Part shown: positions 47,857 through 61,968 of the stretch, one piece after another
Numbering within the stretch: position 1 is the stretch's first letter
Layout of the letters: each line of letters opens with the position of its first letter
Assembly: GCA_022376465.1 (NCBI GenBank)
Contig: JACDTU010000002.1
Span: forward strand, 2,728,001-2,792,000
Origin: Cubamyces lactineus
Lineage: Eukaryota; Basidiomycota; Agaricomycetes; Polyporales; Polyporaceae
Direction: 5' to 3'
DNA length: 64,000 nt
The notes under the pieces: model-generated
Seen by the model: the letters and a program-made list of their open reading frames with translations, nothing else
Told to the model about the DNA's origin: nothing
Databases searched by the model: none
Position numbers and translations under genes: made by a program

Positions 47857-50410
47857 ATGTCTGAGTACCAAGACCAGCACCAGCAGCCCTCGCCGCCTCC
47901 CACAGACAAACAGTCTCGTCGCCAAGGTCTTCTTGCCAACGGGCAATCGTGGAACGGTCCTCCTCCCCAGTCTCAAGATGGGCCCAACGGATATCCTCCG
48001 CCAACGCACGACGAATGGCAGGGACAGCCCAACGGACAGGATAACAGTGAGCACTGTCCCGTCTCAAGCGGTGGAACGTCCTGACGGTCGCTCCCTGCCA
48101 TAATGGACATCCTCCGTACACAGCGAACCAGCCCCTGATGTATCACCAAAATCGCTCCGTTCCTGCAATCAACACACAGATCCCTGCTGATCAGTGTGGA
48201 GAGAACGACCACGTCCCTCCATTGCCCCCTCCCTATGACCCGAACAGCGTCGCAGATCAGTTCGGTAATATGCACCTCACCCAGCATGGCCCTCCCTCCA
48301 GAGGTCCGCCCATGGGTGATCCTATTCCTCGTGCAGGTACCTCGATGTCTATGCGGTCCATGCAGTCTCCCCAGCGCATGGCACCGCCCATGGGCGGCGG
48401 CCTGCCCATGTCCCCAGACCAGATGCGGCGTCAACCCCCCGGCCGTGTTGATAATCCTATGCGCTCTGCCTCTGTGCACTCTGGTGGAAGCGGGAACAGC
48501 GGCTATGCTAGCATGTACAGCGACGGCCATGACTCCCTTCCCTACGACGCGTCCAACGAGACCGATACGACGAGTCTCTACTCTGCCCATGACGATATGT
48601 TTCAACCCGTTCAGAACGGCTATGGGAACGGTAACTACCCTCCTCCAGCTCCCAGCTGGCATGGTCACGGCCAACAACCCCAGTATAACGTCTCCCCACC
48701 ACCGAACGAGTTCAATCACCTCTACGCCGCGGCGTCTGATGTCTTGGGTATGGGTCCTCCTCCCGGTGGGGCACCGCCTGGACCTCCGCCCATGCATCCT
48801 CAATACCAGCCAGGTCCTTCTGCATCCCCCTACCCTCCCCCCGGTCCTTCTGCATCTCCTTACCCCCCTCCGGGTCCATCGCATACCCCGTACCCTCCTC
48901 CCGGCCCATCAGCTTCTCCTTATCCACACCCCGGTCCCACTCCGAGCCCTTATGCCCCTCAGAACTACCATCCTGGGCCAGGAGCCATGCCGCCTAGCCA
49001 GTCTGCACCCTACCTAGGTCCCGGACCGTACCAACCTGGTCCGCCAGGCGCATATCCCGCAGCTTCGCAGGGGAGCCTGACACGAGGCCCATCCAATGCT
49101 TCCTCGTTCCAAGCGCCCCCTCCTCCTCCCGAAGAGGTCGAGTTCGAGATGAACAGGCCACGTCTCCAACGATCAGAGACGGCGGCTTCTGTCAGCCTGC
49201 GTACACAGAAGACGAAAGCCATCGATCTTAGCGCGCCGCCATACACGAAGGAATACATTGATCAGTACCGTCAGCGGATTAAGGACGACCCTGATCCGGA
49301 GGCGCACTTCCAATATGCCAAGTACCTGATCGACGCTGCAAAGAAGATCGGTGCGGATGCGAAGGAGCAGCGAGGACTACGAAAGTATCGTGATTCGCTC
49401 ATCCAGGAGTCGTTGAAGGTCATCCGTAGATTGGCGACCCAAGGCGAGCCGTACGACGAAGCGCAGTTCTTCCTGGCGAATTGTCACGGGACAGGTATGC
49501 TCGGATTGCAAGTTGACCACGAGCGCGCGTATCACCTCTATCTACAAGCCGCGAAGCAAAATCACGCAGCGGCTTGCTACCGAGTCGCCGTCTGTAACGA
49601 GATTGGCGCGGGCACGAAAGCGGACCCGCAACGTGCCGCCGCCTTCTACCGGAAAGCTGCGTCGCTCGGTGACACTGCGGCAATGTACAAGCTCGGCGTC
49701 ATTCTGCTTCGCGGGTTACTTAAACAGCAGCCCAATCCGCGCGAGGCGATCGGATGGCTGCGTCGCGCGGCCGAGCAGGCGGACGAAGAAAACCCACACG
49801 CGCTCCACGAGCTGGCGATGCTGTACGAGAACCCGACAAATGGCGTTGTGCCTCACGACCCTGCGTACGCCAAGGAGCTGTACACGCGCGCCGCTCATCT
49901 GGGCTACACACACTCGCAGTTCAAGCTCGGTCAGTGCTATGAGTACGGGACGCTGACGTGCCCAGTGGATCCGCGACGGTCGATTGCGTGGTACACGAAG
50001 GCCGCGGAGAAGGGCCATGCGGAAGCCGAGCTGGCCTTGAGTGGATGGTACCTCACGGGTAGCGAGGGCGTGCTCAAGCAGAGCGACTCGGAGGCGTACT
50101 TGTGGGCGAGGCGAGCGGCGAACAAGGGCTTGAGCAAGGCCGAGTATGCAGTGGGTTACTACGCCGAGGTGGGCATCGGCGTGAAGCAGGACATCGAGTT
50201 TGCCAAGCGGTGGTACATGCGTGCAGCTGGTGAGTATCTTAACAGTGTGTCCGCTTGAATGTGTCCTTAACTGACGGGGCGACGTCCGTAGCCCAAGGGA
50301 ACAAGAGAGCGATGAACCGCTTGACCGAGATGAAGCGGAACGGAAACAAGAGGGCGAACATGGCACGGCCGACGCGCCAGGACGCAAAGGATGAGTGTGT
50401 GATTGTATAG
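47857..50410 (+). CDS. Sel1-repeat protein, Skt5/Chs4-like chitin synthase activator
   Basis: Skt5/Chs4 proteins localise and activate a chitin synthase at growth sites. Three exons (47857-48046, 48124-50229, 50292-50410) give 804 residues in phase. The first 360 or so residues are Pro/Gly/Ser/Met-rich and disordered and include five tandem 10-residue repeats of the PGPSASPYPP type (48810-48959). After KAIDLSAPPYTKEYIDQYRQ come at least six Sel1/TPR-like repeats (for example DPQRAAAFYRKAASLGDTAA and DPRRSIAWYTKAAEKGHAEA). The protein ends DECVIV, a CaaX prenylation box, as known for yeast Chs4 and consistent with membrane attachment. Paralogues exist in fungi, so the exact member is uncertain. 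Confidence 0.9.
48810..48959 (+). repeat. Five 30-base coding repeats (PGPSASPYPP type)
   Basis: Five consecutive 30-base units encode PGPSASPYPP, PGPSASPYPP, PGPSHTPYPP, PGPSASPYPH and PGPTPSPYAP. Units 1 and 2 are identical in protein but differ at third positions, so the array is not freshly duplicated. Confidence 0.9.
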
Positions 50411-50703
50411 CCGGTGTAGACGTTTTGTCTTGTTGGGCTGATCGGAAGTCTCGATGCATGGGTGTTACTGCAAGTGCTGCCTACACGACTCGGGAGATCT
50501 GAGAGGTTGTTGTCTCGACGTTATCGCTGGCTGTGTATTCTTCCAACGCTCTCTTGATCTTATCTAATCTCTTCTCCGACTCTGGCATTACGACACTTAC
50601 TTCTACTTTGTACCATCTCTTAATTCGAGCCGTTTCTACAACCCATACCCCCAAACACCATCTGTAGCGACCTCTACCCTTCGTGCACATCCAAGTTCCC
50701 TCG

Positions 50704-51599
50704 ATGGCGGAAACAGAAGTAAGGAGGACTGCCGCTCGATGCGATCGTGTGCGGTGCTCGTCAAGAGAAACGCGGTGGCGCTGATCAAGCCCTCGTTGCT
50801 CGTTCTACAGGTCTCTCTCTTGGAGCATCTCGACCTCTCCCAGTTGACATGTTTGAATGAGGCGCAAGAGCATACGCTCAAGTCGATTGTTGCCAACAAG
50901 AAGAAGAACACTGGAAGCGCATATTTGTTGAGCGATGCCGATGAGCAGCTACTGCTCAGTTTACCCGTACGTGCCTTCGCTATCCACAGTTAAATACACC
51001 TGCTAACACATCTACTACCGTACATCATGGAAATGCTATCCTACTCCGTGATCCTACTATGAATACGGATGTGTGACTTGTGGCGTGCAGTTCAGCCAAA
51101 CGGTGAAGGTCCGCGCCATCGCGCTGCAAACCTCGAACGTCGCCCAAGGCCCGCGCAAGATCAGGCTCATCATCAACCGGCCGTCGCTGAGCTTCGACGA
51201 CGTCGAGGATGATGCCAGCGTTGTGCAAGAGATTGATTTATCCGAGGAGGACGTGCGTGAGGGCCGGAAAGTTCCCCTGCGATTCGTTAGGTTCCAGTCG
51301 GTGAACAGCTTGCATGTAAGTGCTATAGTTTGTGTGAAGGCCGGGCGCACTGTCAGACTGGCGCACACGCTGTACAATGAGGATAGCTATACTGAAGTGA
51401 AACTCGCTATGCAGATATTCGTGGTCTCCAATCAGGGTGGTAAGGACGAGACTCGGATCGACGCGATTGAGGTCTTCGGGACGCCGCTCATGTACGTGCA
51501 TCGCGAATTTTGGATATCCGTGACAACAGCTCATATGAGAACTTTGGATGCAGGGGTGCGAGAGACGTGAGCGGACTCAGGAAGGTTGAAGACGAGTAA
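50704..51599 (+). CDS. PITH-domain protein (thioredoxin-like protein C-terminal type)
   Basis: Five exons (50704-50718, 50811-50966, 51091-51315, 51415-51491, 51554-51599) give 172 residues in phase. The first exon is only MAETE. The protein is essentially one PITH domain: SLLEHLDLSQLTCLNEA, LLSDADEQLLLSLPFSQTVK, KIRLIINRPSLSFDDVED, VPLRFVRFQSVNSLHIFVVS and ETRIDAIEVFGTPL, with a short tail ending SGLRKVEDE. PITH is a beta-sandwich that binds the proteasome in human TXNL1. No thioredoxin domain is attached here, as in the stand-alone PITH proteins known in many eukaryotes. Proteasome association is inference from the family. Confidence 0.9.
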
Positions 51600-51817
51600 G
51601 AGATGGACGAGTGGGGCGGGGAAGCCCCATGAGAAGTGCCCTGTAGAATTGTGAAAACAGGTGAAACGAGGACATAGACGGTTACAACAGGTTGAAGAGC
51701 CGAATGAAGGGTACTAGTCGCCTGGCGAGGTATGTACGATGTTATTATACAATCCGTGTAGGACGTGAGACAGCGGGGTGCACATAAGATGAGGTCCATA
51801 CAGCCAAACTGGCCCGT

Positions 51818-52847
51818 CTATGTCTTAGCTCTCGCCTTTCCTTTCAGCTTGATACCCAACGCGTTCTTCCCGTCTACTTTCTTCTTCTTGAGCGCAGGTG
51901 CTCCGATAGTAGATGCGACTGACAGCAGAGCTCTCGCGGATTCCGGAAGCAGACTTTGAAGGTCAGGCTCGTCCGCACCTGCTTTACGCTTCACGGTGAT
52001 GACTTCGGGTGTGGCACCGCTACTTGCACCTGTGCCCGAGGAACTGGACGTAGCGGGAGCAGGGACTTTGGCGAAGACTTCTCGTACCAGCTTTTCGTCT
52101 TCCTCCTCGGCCAGCTTCCGCTCACGATCCTCCTCGGTCTCAATCTCCTCCATGTGTAGGCGCTCTAGAAGGTCGACCGACTGGCCGATACGCTCGTTCC
52201 TCGCATTGCGCGCCCGAATGTCCTGAAGCGCATCCAGGATGTCCATCTCGCGTTTGGAGTCGACCGTTCGGTTCTCGAGTGCCTTCATGGGGTTGTTCTC
52301 CTCTTCCTCGAGCTTGGCTAATCGATCCTCCTCCTCTACAGCCTTCTCCTCTCGCCATGGCTCAAAGTTACGTGATGCACCGTGTTCTGCGGCATAGTCG
52401 GTGTTTTTGGGATCAGTTTTGAATGTAATTTCAGCGGAACATAAGGTGCTGAGAGTCGGCGTTAGACTCGCAAAGCTCACATGCATAGGGAAGCTGAGTA
52501 CTCACCATTTGATGTAGAAGCGGAAGATCTTGATGCCGTAGTAGTCCTCCCCTTCGACTGTCTCCTTGCGAGCGTTGAACTTCTTTCCTTTGTAGATGTA
52601 CTCGCCGCAGGTATTACATCGCCTTTTGGACGGTCAATGAAAGCAGAGAAACGTGATGGGATATATACTCACATAGAGAAAGGTGCCATCAAACGCACGA
52701 CTTGCTGGGAGTTCTTGGGCTGCCTCCGTCGGGGAATGAGAGACGGATCGAAGTCCGGGGGAAAGTACTTGTTTAAGACTGATAGACAGTGAGCATCGTA
52801 TTGACTTGAGCGGAACGTGGTGAAAGCGTACCTTTGCGCTCAGACAT
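51818..52847 (-). CDS. YJU2: Splicing factor YJU2/Cwf16 (CWC16 family)
   Basis: YJU2 promotes the first catalytic step of splicing as a partner of the Prp19 complex. ATG 52847 gives MSERK, then across an intron [19 protein letters not shown] and RLMAPFSM. A zinc-binding core follows: [34 protein letters not shown] and [18 protein letters not shown], giving two CxxC pairs. After RNFEPWREE the C-terminal half is a charged coiled coil ending in a Lys-rich nuclear tail ([10 protein letters not shown]). About five exons. Of the two CWC16 paralogues, the CPPDFD-like start and the length fit YJU2 better than CCDC130/Yju2-like. It shares a 269-base divergent promoter with DHX35. Confidence 0.94.
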
Positions 52848-53116
52848 GTTGAGTTATAGCGCTAGAGCAAAGTTATTGTGGTAGAAGACCAGGGAGGATA
52901 CAGCAGAGCTCGAGCGGTAGCTGCGAGAAGTCAAGCAGTGGCGATCTGACGGTGTTTGGGAGAACCCAGCTGAGGATGTGGCTGTGCTTTGTCAGCGGGG
53001 AGAGCGACTGCCCGGATGTCCGGTCCGAAACTCCGGGCTTCAGCTCGAACTGTGGCTGCCGTCCTGACGAACTCGAGCTCCTCTTCTTCCTGCACATTCA
53101 ACCCCCTTAGAGTTCT
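52848..53116. promoter_or_regulatory. Shared divergent promoter, YJU2 / DHX35
   Basis: 269 bases between opposed start codons of two spliceosomal genes. No distinct TATA box was seen. Confidence 0.5.
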
Positions 53117-56012
53117 ATGGCGTCGTTACAGTTTTGGAAACCTGGCACTGCTGGGCCCGGTAGCAACCTCGATCGCGCAACAGAAACTGAGGAGAACGTC
53201 GTCCCCAGCGCACCCACCTCTTCCTCTCTATCACTGCAAGCAGCCAGAGAGCGCCTTCCCATATTCAAGCATAGTGAGTCACGCCAAATGATTACGAGGA
53301 TCATAATTCATCGTGTTGCGCAGGACAAAAGCTGCTCTATGCAATTGAGAACCATGGAGTAGTCATCCTTGTGGGCCAGACGGGAAGTGGCAAGACAACA
53401 CGTACGTGCCTTTCAGTAGCACCTTCGCTCCTTTTGAAAGGTAACAAAATTCATCCCAACCAGAACTCCCTCAGTACCTGTACGAGGCGGGCTGGGCTGC
53501 GGAGGGCAACCGAATTGCTTGTACACAGCCGCGTCGTGTAGCAGCCACATCCGTCGCAAGCCGTGTGGCAGCTGAAGTTGGGACAATTCTTGGCGATGAG
53601 GTATGTGTGTCTTCTATATATCCATTACACACTCTTCAATGCTGCGACAGGTCGGATACACAATCCGTTTCGAGGACGTCAGTGACAAGGAGCGCACACG
53701 GATCCTCTACATGACAGACGGCATGCTTTTCCGCGAAACGCTTGTAGACCCTCTTCTCAGCAAATACAGCGTCATCATGGTCTGTCTACTACTAGACAAT
53801 TCGTTCATGCAACTGATTCTGACAACCAAGGGCGCAGATCGACGAGGCGCATGAGCGAAGTATATACACCGATCTACTCTTAGGCGTGCTGAAGAAGTGA
53901 GCTCTCAACGATCCAATACACTTACCGTTTCTGACCATACCCCGAAGAATTCGACGGAAGAGACCCTCTCTGAGGCTTGTTGTTTCCTCTGCAACCCTTG
54001 ATGCATCCGCCTTCCTCGAATACTTCACAGCCGGGAACAGTCCTGACGAGGCGACGATTGTCAGCTTGGAGGGTCGAGCCTATCCTGTGGAAATAGCCTA
54101 CCTCCAGGAACCTGTCCCTGACTACGTTCAGAAGGCAGCGGAAGTAGTATGGGGTATTCATATGCAGGTACGTGCGTGTCAAGCCCACGATGAGCACCTA
54201 TTCAGTACAATCTAGCAAACGCCGGGAGACATACTAGTATTCCTCAGCGGTCGCGATGAAATTGAGCGGTGTCTAGAACTCCTCGCTGAATTGCTACCGA
54301 CGTAGGTTACTCTGTTTCAATTCATGGCGATCCGGCACCTGACCAAAGCAGTCTTCCCCGAAATGCCAAGCGTCTCGATGTCCTTGCCTTGCATGCGGGT
54401 TTGACAACCGAGGAGCAACTGAGGGTGTTCGAACCTGCCGAACGAGGTTCACGCAAAGTGATCGTCTCGACCAATATAGCTGAGGTACACTGTAATACTG
54501 TCATGCCGGCACTCATAAGTGCTCATCGCCCTGCGTATAGGCAAGCGTTACCATCGAGGGAATCAAGTTCGTGGTGGACTCCGGTTTTGTCAAGGCAGGT
54601 ACTTAGTCGTTCGGAGCGATGCCATATTCTGACGCGCGAGCAGATTCGGACATATAACCCAACGAACGCAATGTCATCACTCACTACCACACCTATATCG
54701 CAAGCCTCCGCTACGCAGCGAGCAGGCCGTGCAGGAAGAACCGCACCTGGCGTCTGCTATCGGCTTTATACCCAACGTGCATACGAGGCATTGCAGCCAA
54801 CAACCCCACCGGAAATCACACGAACGGATCTCACTACGCCCATACTCCAACTGAAATCTCTTGGCATCGACGATCTGATGAAGTTCGAATGGGTGTCGTC
54901 TCCTCCTGCAGAGAGCGTGCTCCGAGCTCTTGAAGGATTGGTACATGCAGGTATGATTGGTGAGGACGGGAGGTTGACGGTTGTCGGCGAGAAGGTGGCT
55001 GAATGCCCTGTGGAGGTCAACATCGCACGAATGGTGGGTCCAGATGGACGGTGTCTAAGCTATATTCTCATCTCCACACCATAGCTCTTTGCCTCAAAGG
55101 AATACCAGTGCGGAGAAGAAATCCTCACTATTGCTGCAATGACCGCTATTCAGGTGAGTACACGACCTAAGGCACTGTATCTTCAAGGCTAACATCTGAA
55201 TAGGATGTCTTCGTGATACCTGAAGGTGCTGCTGGGGCTCTCGCAGAGCTCGAGCGCAGGAAATTCACGGCGGAAGAAGGCGTAAGTGTTCATGACATGG
55301 TGCTAATGCCTATGATTATTCACTTTGCACATGCGTAGGACCACCTCACACTGCTAAATGGTACTGTGCCACACCATCCTACTCTATATGCTCCTCTGAC
55401 GACGTGCAACGTAGCGTACAACGCATTCACACGTTATGGACGATCGTCATCATGGTGCAAGGCACATGCACTATCATTCCGTGCCATGTCTCGCGCGGTG
55501 TCAATCCGATCGCAGCTAAAGAAATACATGCAGCGATTCGGCCTCCCCTTGGACAGCTGCGAAGGCGACGCGAAGCGTTTGAGGAAATGTCTGGTGACCG
55601 GATACTGGCGTAATGTCGCACGCTGGATGGCCGACGGTACTTACCGTGCCGTAAGGGGAGACACAGTAAGTTCTGCGCTCAATTGACGCGATTGTCGCTG
55701 ACCACCCTGCTAGGTGCTGCACGTCCATCCCCATTCCGTGCTGTTCACAAGGAAACCGCGCAGTGGTTGGGTCATATTCCACGAGATGGAAGAGACAAAA
55801 AAGACTCAGCATGTGACTCTATCTCGTGATGTGCGCCGTAACTGACTTCTGACTTCTCAGGATTCGCATCCTCACCGAAATTGAGCCAGACTGGTAAGTG
55901 GGATCGTTAACGAAGGCAGCATATGTTGAGCGACTAACCTCTGGATAGGCTCTTGGAGCACGGTCACAAGTACTACGACAAGCATTCGGGAGTCAGTGTA
56001 GCATCACAGTAG
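53117..56012 (+). CDS. DHX35: DEAH-box RNA helicase DHX35
   Basis: DHX35 is a DEAH helicase found in human spliceosomal C complexes. ATG 53117 starts [15 protein letters not shown], the characteristic DHX35 N-terminus, without the long N-terminal extensions of Prp2, Prp16 or Prp22. Motifs in order: [46 protein letters not shown] (DEAH box, motif II); [46 protein letters not shown] (motif VI). The winged-helix, ratchet and OB-fold parts follow, with [20 protein letters not shown] near the end. Terminal residues are [10 protein letters not shown]. At least 14 exons separated by short introns; estimated length close to 700 residues, as usual for DHX35. Confidence 0.93.
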
Positions 56013-56242
56013 TTTTATTGTATCTTTTTGGAAATATGTTGTAGAATAGTCTCTCGATGCAGTGGCGATGGTTGTCTGCTCAGTCCGAGTGGGCGCGACC
56101 ATTAGGCCAGCGCTTGAGTGACGCAGAGCGGGAGGACCGGGTTTAGCGCTAGACACACGCTCGCCACCTTGTCCCTCAGACCACGACTATAACCTTCAGG
56201 TCCTTTGGGCCCTAGACTGCTTTTGCTCACCTCTCTCGCGCC

Positions 56243-56946
56243 ATGGGTGCATCACAATCCTCAGTCCAGCAGGACGAGAAGGTGTTCACGCCTGACACCT
56301 CGCTCCACGTGCGTTCAGCTTGTACTGCGTTCTGTAGCTCTTTCTCACCAGCAACAGTTCTCGGAGGATGTCGTCAACCAACTCGTCGACCACCAAGCGT
56401 CCCCAGAAATCCCCCACGACCGCCAGCTAACCATCGATGCCCACATTCGGTCAAGAATCCAGTCCGAACTTAGCCGCCTTCACCAGGAGGAGGACCGGGT
56501 GAGGGAAGAGATTGAGCGTGCTCTGGAGAAGGAGAACCTCGATCGCGAACGGAGCATGGCGGGCGAGGAGAGCGCGTATGACGATGCAACCTCTGCTGGT
56601 TCTGTAAAGAGCAGCGCCGCGCTCATGGGAGACCTCGAGGAATTGCGCCAAAAGATTGAGAAGTACCACGCCCGGCAAGACTCGGAGGAGCTCGCGGACG
56701 TGCGCGCGAAGGGGGAGGAGGTGGTCTCGTGCTACAGGTATGTCCATGGTATGTTCTTGTTCGTGCATCTCGCTCAACCCTCCCTTCTAGGTCACACCCT
56801 ACCACTCCATTGGACTGCTGGAAGTCTGTCGAGGCGTTCAAGGCGTCGGTAGCTCAGGTAGAGCAGGTAAGTGAACTGCGCATCGTTTCCTGCTAGCTCT
56901 TCGTACTTATTTTACTCTCTAGCGCTATGTCAACTCCCTGCGGTAG
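56243..56946 (+). CDS. MIC19: MICOS complex subunit MIC19
   Basis: MIC19 helps hold mitochondrial crista junctions. ATG 56243 starts MGASQSS, with Gly2 and Ser6 fitting N-myristoylation. Exon 1 ends at the Val/His codons near 56310; exon 2 begins at QQFSEDVVNQLVDHQASP. A long helical region (IDAHIRSRIQSELSRLHQEE, EEIERALEKENLDRERSMAG) is followed by GDLEELRQKIEKYHARQD. The C-terminal domain has SCYR, then across an intron SHPTTPLDCWKSVEAFKASV. That gives a single Cys-x10-Cys pair, as in fungal Mic19, instead of the twin Cx9C of animal CHCHD3. The last exon is RYVNSLR. About four exons, roughly 170 residues. Confidence 0.9.
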
Positions 56947-57183
56947 CATCCGCGTCATAGACCCGCTCTGTAGACTATAAAACACTGAGCATTAATGTCG
57001 ACGCTTACACGGATATAACGTATAGTACAAAAGAGCGGAGCAACATTTGGTGTACAACAGGTCCGTCAACGGTCGTACCGAGGTGAGTACGCGTTACAAG
57101 GCTTTCGTTAGTTCATCTACGTCCGTTCAGTCCATGAGGCTTCATCATAAGTATAGTCCGATCGATCCATGACCCAGAAGAAA

Positions 57184-58286
57184 CTACCGCCTCATCAGCT
57201 CCTCTTCATCACCATACGCATACCCCACAGGCTCCCAGGGCTGGTCGTCGTACTGCGAGTAGACGGAGCCCGTGCTATACTCGGACAGCCGGTTTTGCGA
57301 GACCGTCGAATTCCGGTTGCGATTCCAAGGGAGATAGCTTGCAAGCACGGACCTCCGGATGTCCTCGTTGCCCAGAGCGAGCAGGAGACTGGATGGTACG
57401 CTTGTGGTCTGCCGTTCCTCAATTGCGCTCTGGGTCGAGTATACAGATCCGGAGCTCAGCGTCGATGGTTGATGGATAAGTCGATGCTGCGCGTATGAAG
57501 AAGGTGCGGTGGAGACGGTGGAGTCTACGGGGGCACGCCCGCGGCCAGGATTCCTTCGAGGCACGGGTGGAGGTAAAGGCAATGGGGGCTCCGCCTTCGG
57601 TGTGTTCTCTTGTGGCGCCGCGACTGACGTTGGTGGTCGAGGCGCAGGGTTGTGCTGAGTAGAACTCTTCTCTGCGTCTGTGCAGGTAAGTCAGGGAGAT
57701 CCGTTAAGCTAGACTTGCAGGAGACATACCTCCGCTCGGCAGTTTCGAGTCCAAGGTGCCCTTGAGAGTGGATTGACCGGAGGAGGGCGTAGTCGCTACA
57801 AATGTGACCTTCCGTTCTTGTGGGCCGCGCAAGGAGAACACAGGCCTATACTGGCCAGCGGGATAGGAGAGAGATGTTGCATTCTTGCGAGTGTTCTCTC
57901 GCACTTGCAGCACCGCCAACTGCGTCGTTGTAGCACATGAGACTCGGTATAGACCAGTAGATAGGAAGGGGACATACGGCTTCTTTAACCTCCTTAGCTT
58001 TCTGCCGCTTGATACACTTGCCCCACCACGCCCACCCAATCACCGCAACGAGCGCGAGTAGAACGCCTGCTACGGTGCCGCCGGCTATAGCTGCTACTGG
58101 AATGTCCGAGCGGTTCTGCTGCGAGATCGCCGCGGCGGTGGGTAGAGAGCTTGTGCCACCGCTGGTGATGGTCGTGGTAATAACATCATGGGAAGCGACG
58201 ATGGCAGTCGTGGTCAAGGTCGACGCAGCGGTCAGAGAGCCAGAGGAGTTCTGGGTAGCATTGGCATGAGTAGGCGTCGCGGGCAT
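57184..58286 (-). CDS. Single-pass membrane protein with Ser/Thr-rich outer part (unknown)
   Basis: Three exons read in phase from ATG 58286: MPATPTHANATQNSSGSL, then a short Ser/Thr-rich region with Asn-X-Ser/Thr sites. One strong membrane span follows (IPVAAIAGGTVAGVLLALVAV, IGWAWW) and then a basic stop-transfer cluster (KCIKRQKAKEVKEA). Introns follow KEA (GTATGT...GACGCAG) and SGG (GTATGT...GCACAG). The C-terminal part, about 250 residues, is Pro/Ser-rich and presumably cytosolic, with Tyr-containing SVYSQYDD-type motifs, ending EEELMRR. The layout resembles fungal mucin-like sensors, but a cleavable signal peptide is missing, so it may be a type III protein or the start may be further upstream (open to ATG 58547). 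No domain is recognised. Confidence 0.65.
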
Positions 58287-58778
58287 AAGGGTCGTGTCGA
58301 GCGGGAAGAGGAGGAGGTCGGGGAGGGCGGGGAAGAGGGGGGAGGGAAAGAGAAGCGGCCTCGTGGGCGGGGAAAGATGAGAGCTTAAGAGATCATCTGG
58401 CGGTGGCAGAGGAATATAATACGCTACAGGGCAGAATGGAAGGGCAGGAACGAGGAAGAAAAAGAAAACGTTGCGAGCTGCCTCGTGTTGCTGGGCTGAT
58501 GCGGACGCTCTCGACCGTTCGTCCGACGGTCTGCTCGCCGCTCTCACCGTCCGGCGAAACTCGCGCTATACCACACGGCACAGGGACAGCGCCGGATATT
58601 GGGACAAAGATATCAGGATCCAGTCCATATTCACCCACGCATCCCCCAAGTGACGCCATAGACTGCCGCCTTAGTTTGTACTTACAGGGGAAGACAGCAG
58701 ATGATAGATCAGATACAACGCACAGACAAGATAGGTACACATACACGACGTCCGCCACCATCGCACCATCCACGTCCC
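58287..58778. other. Upstream region of the single-pass membrane protein gene
   Basis: 492 bases between the start of the membrane protein and the stop of CDC5, both on the minus strand. The half next to the membrane-protein gene (58287-58400) is CT-rich on the coding strand. No separate gene was seen. Confidence 0.45.
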
Positions 58779-61747
<2,969 letters not shown>

Positions 61748-61968
61748 TAGGACGAACTATAGAGAAAGCAAGGACTGGAGATGGTGGTGGTCAGAGACAA
61801 CGGACTCGCGCCTGGCGTCAAGGGGCGCTAAACATTTCCGCATTCGGCTGCTACGCCAGACACGTGATCACATTCAAAATATTCCAGAGGTGAGCTCGAT
61901 CACTTGTAAGTGAAGCACTCGTACCGCTCTCCTCGAAGTTCTGGTCTCTGCTTGGTCTTGCTTCAGCC
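61748..61968. promoter_or_regulatory. Shared divergent promoter, CDC5 / NOC4
   Basis: 221 bases between opposed start codons. No TATA box is evident. Confidence 0.45.

Noticed and set aside
47973..48884. 303-codon Arg-rich frame antisense to the Skt5/Chs4-like gene
   Set aside because: Arg/Gly/Val-rich shadow of a Pro/Gly-rich coding region.
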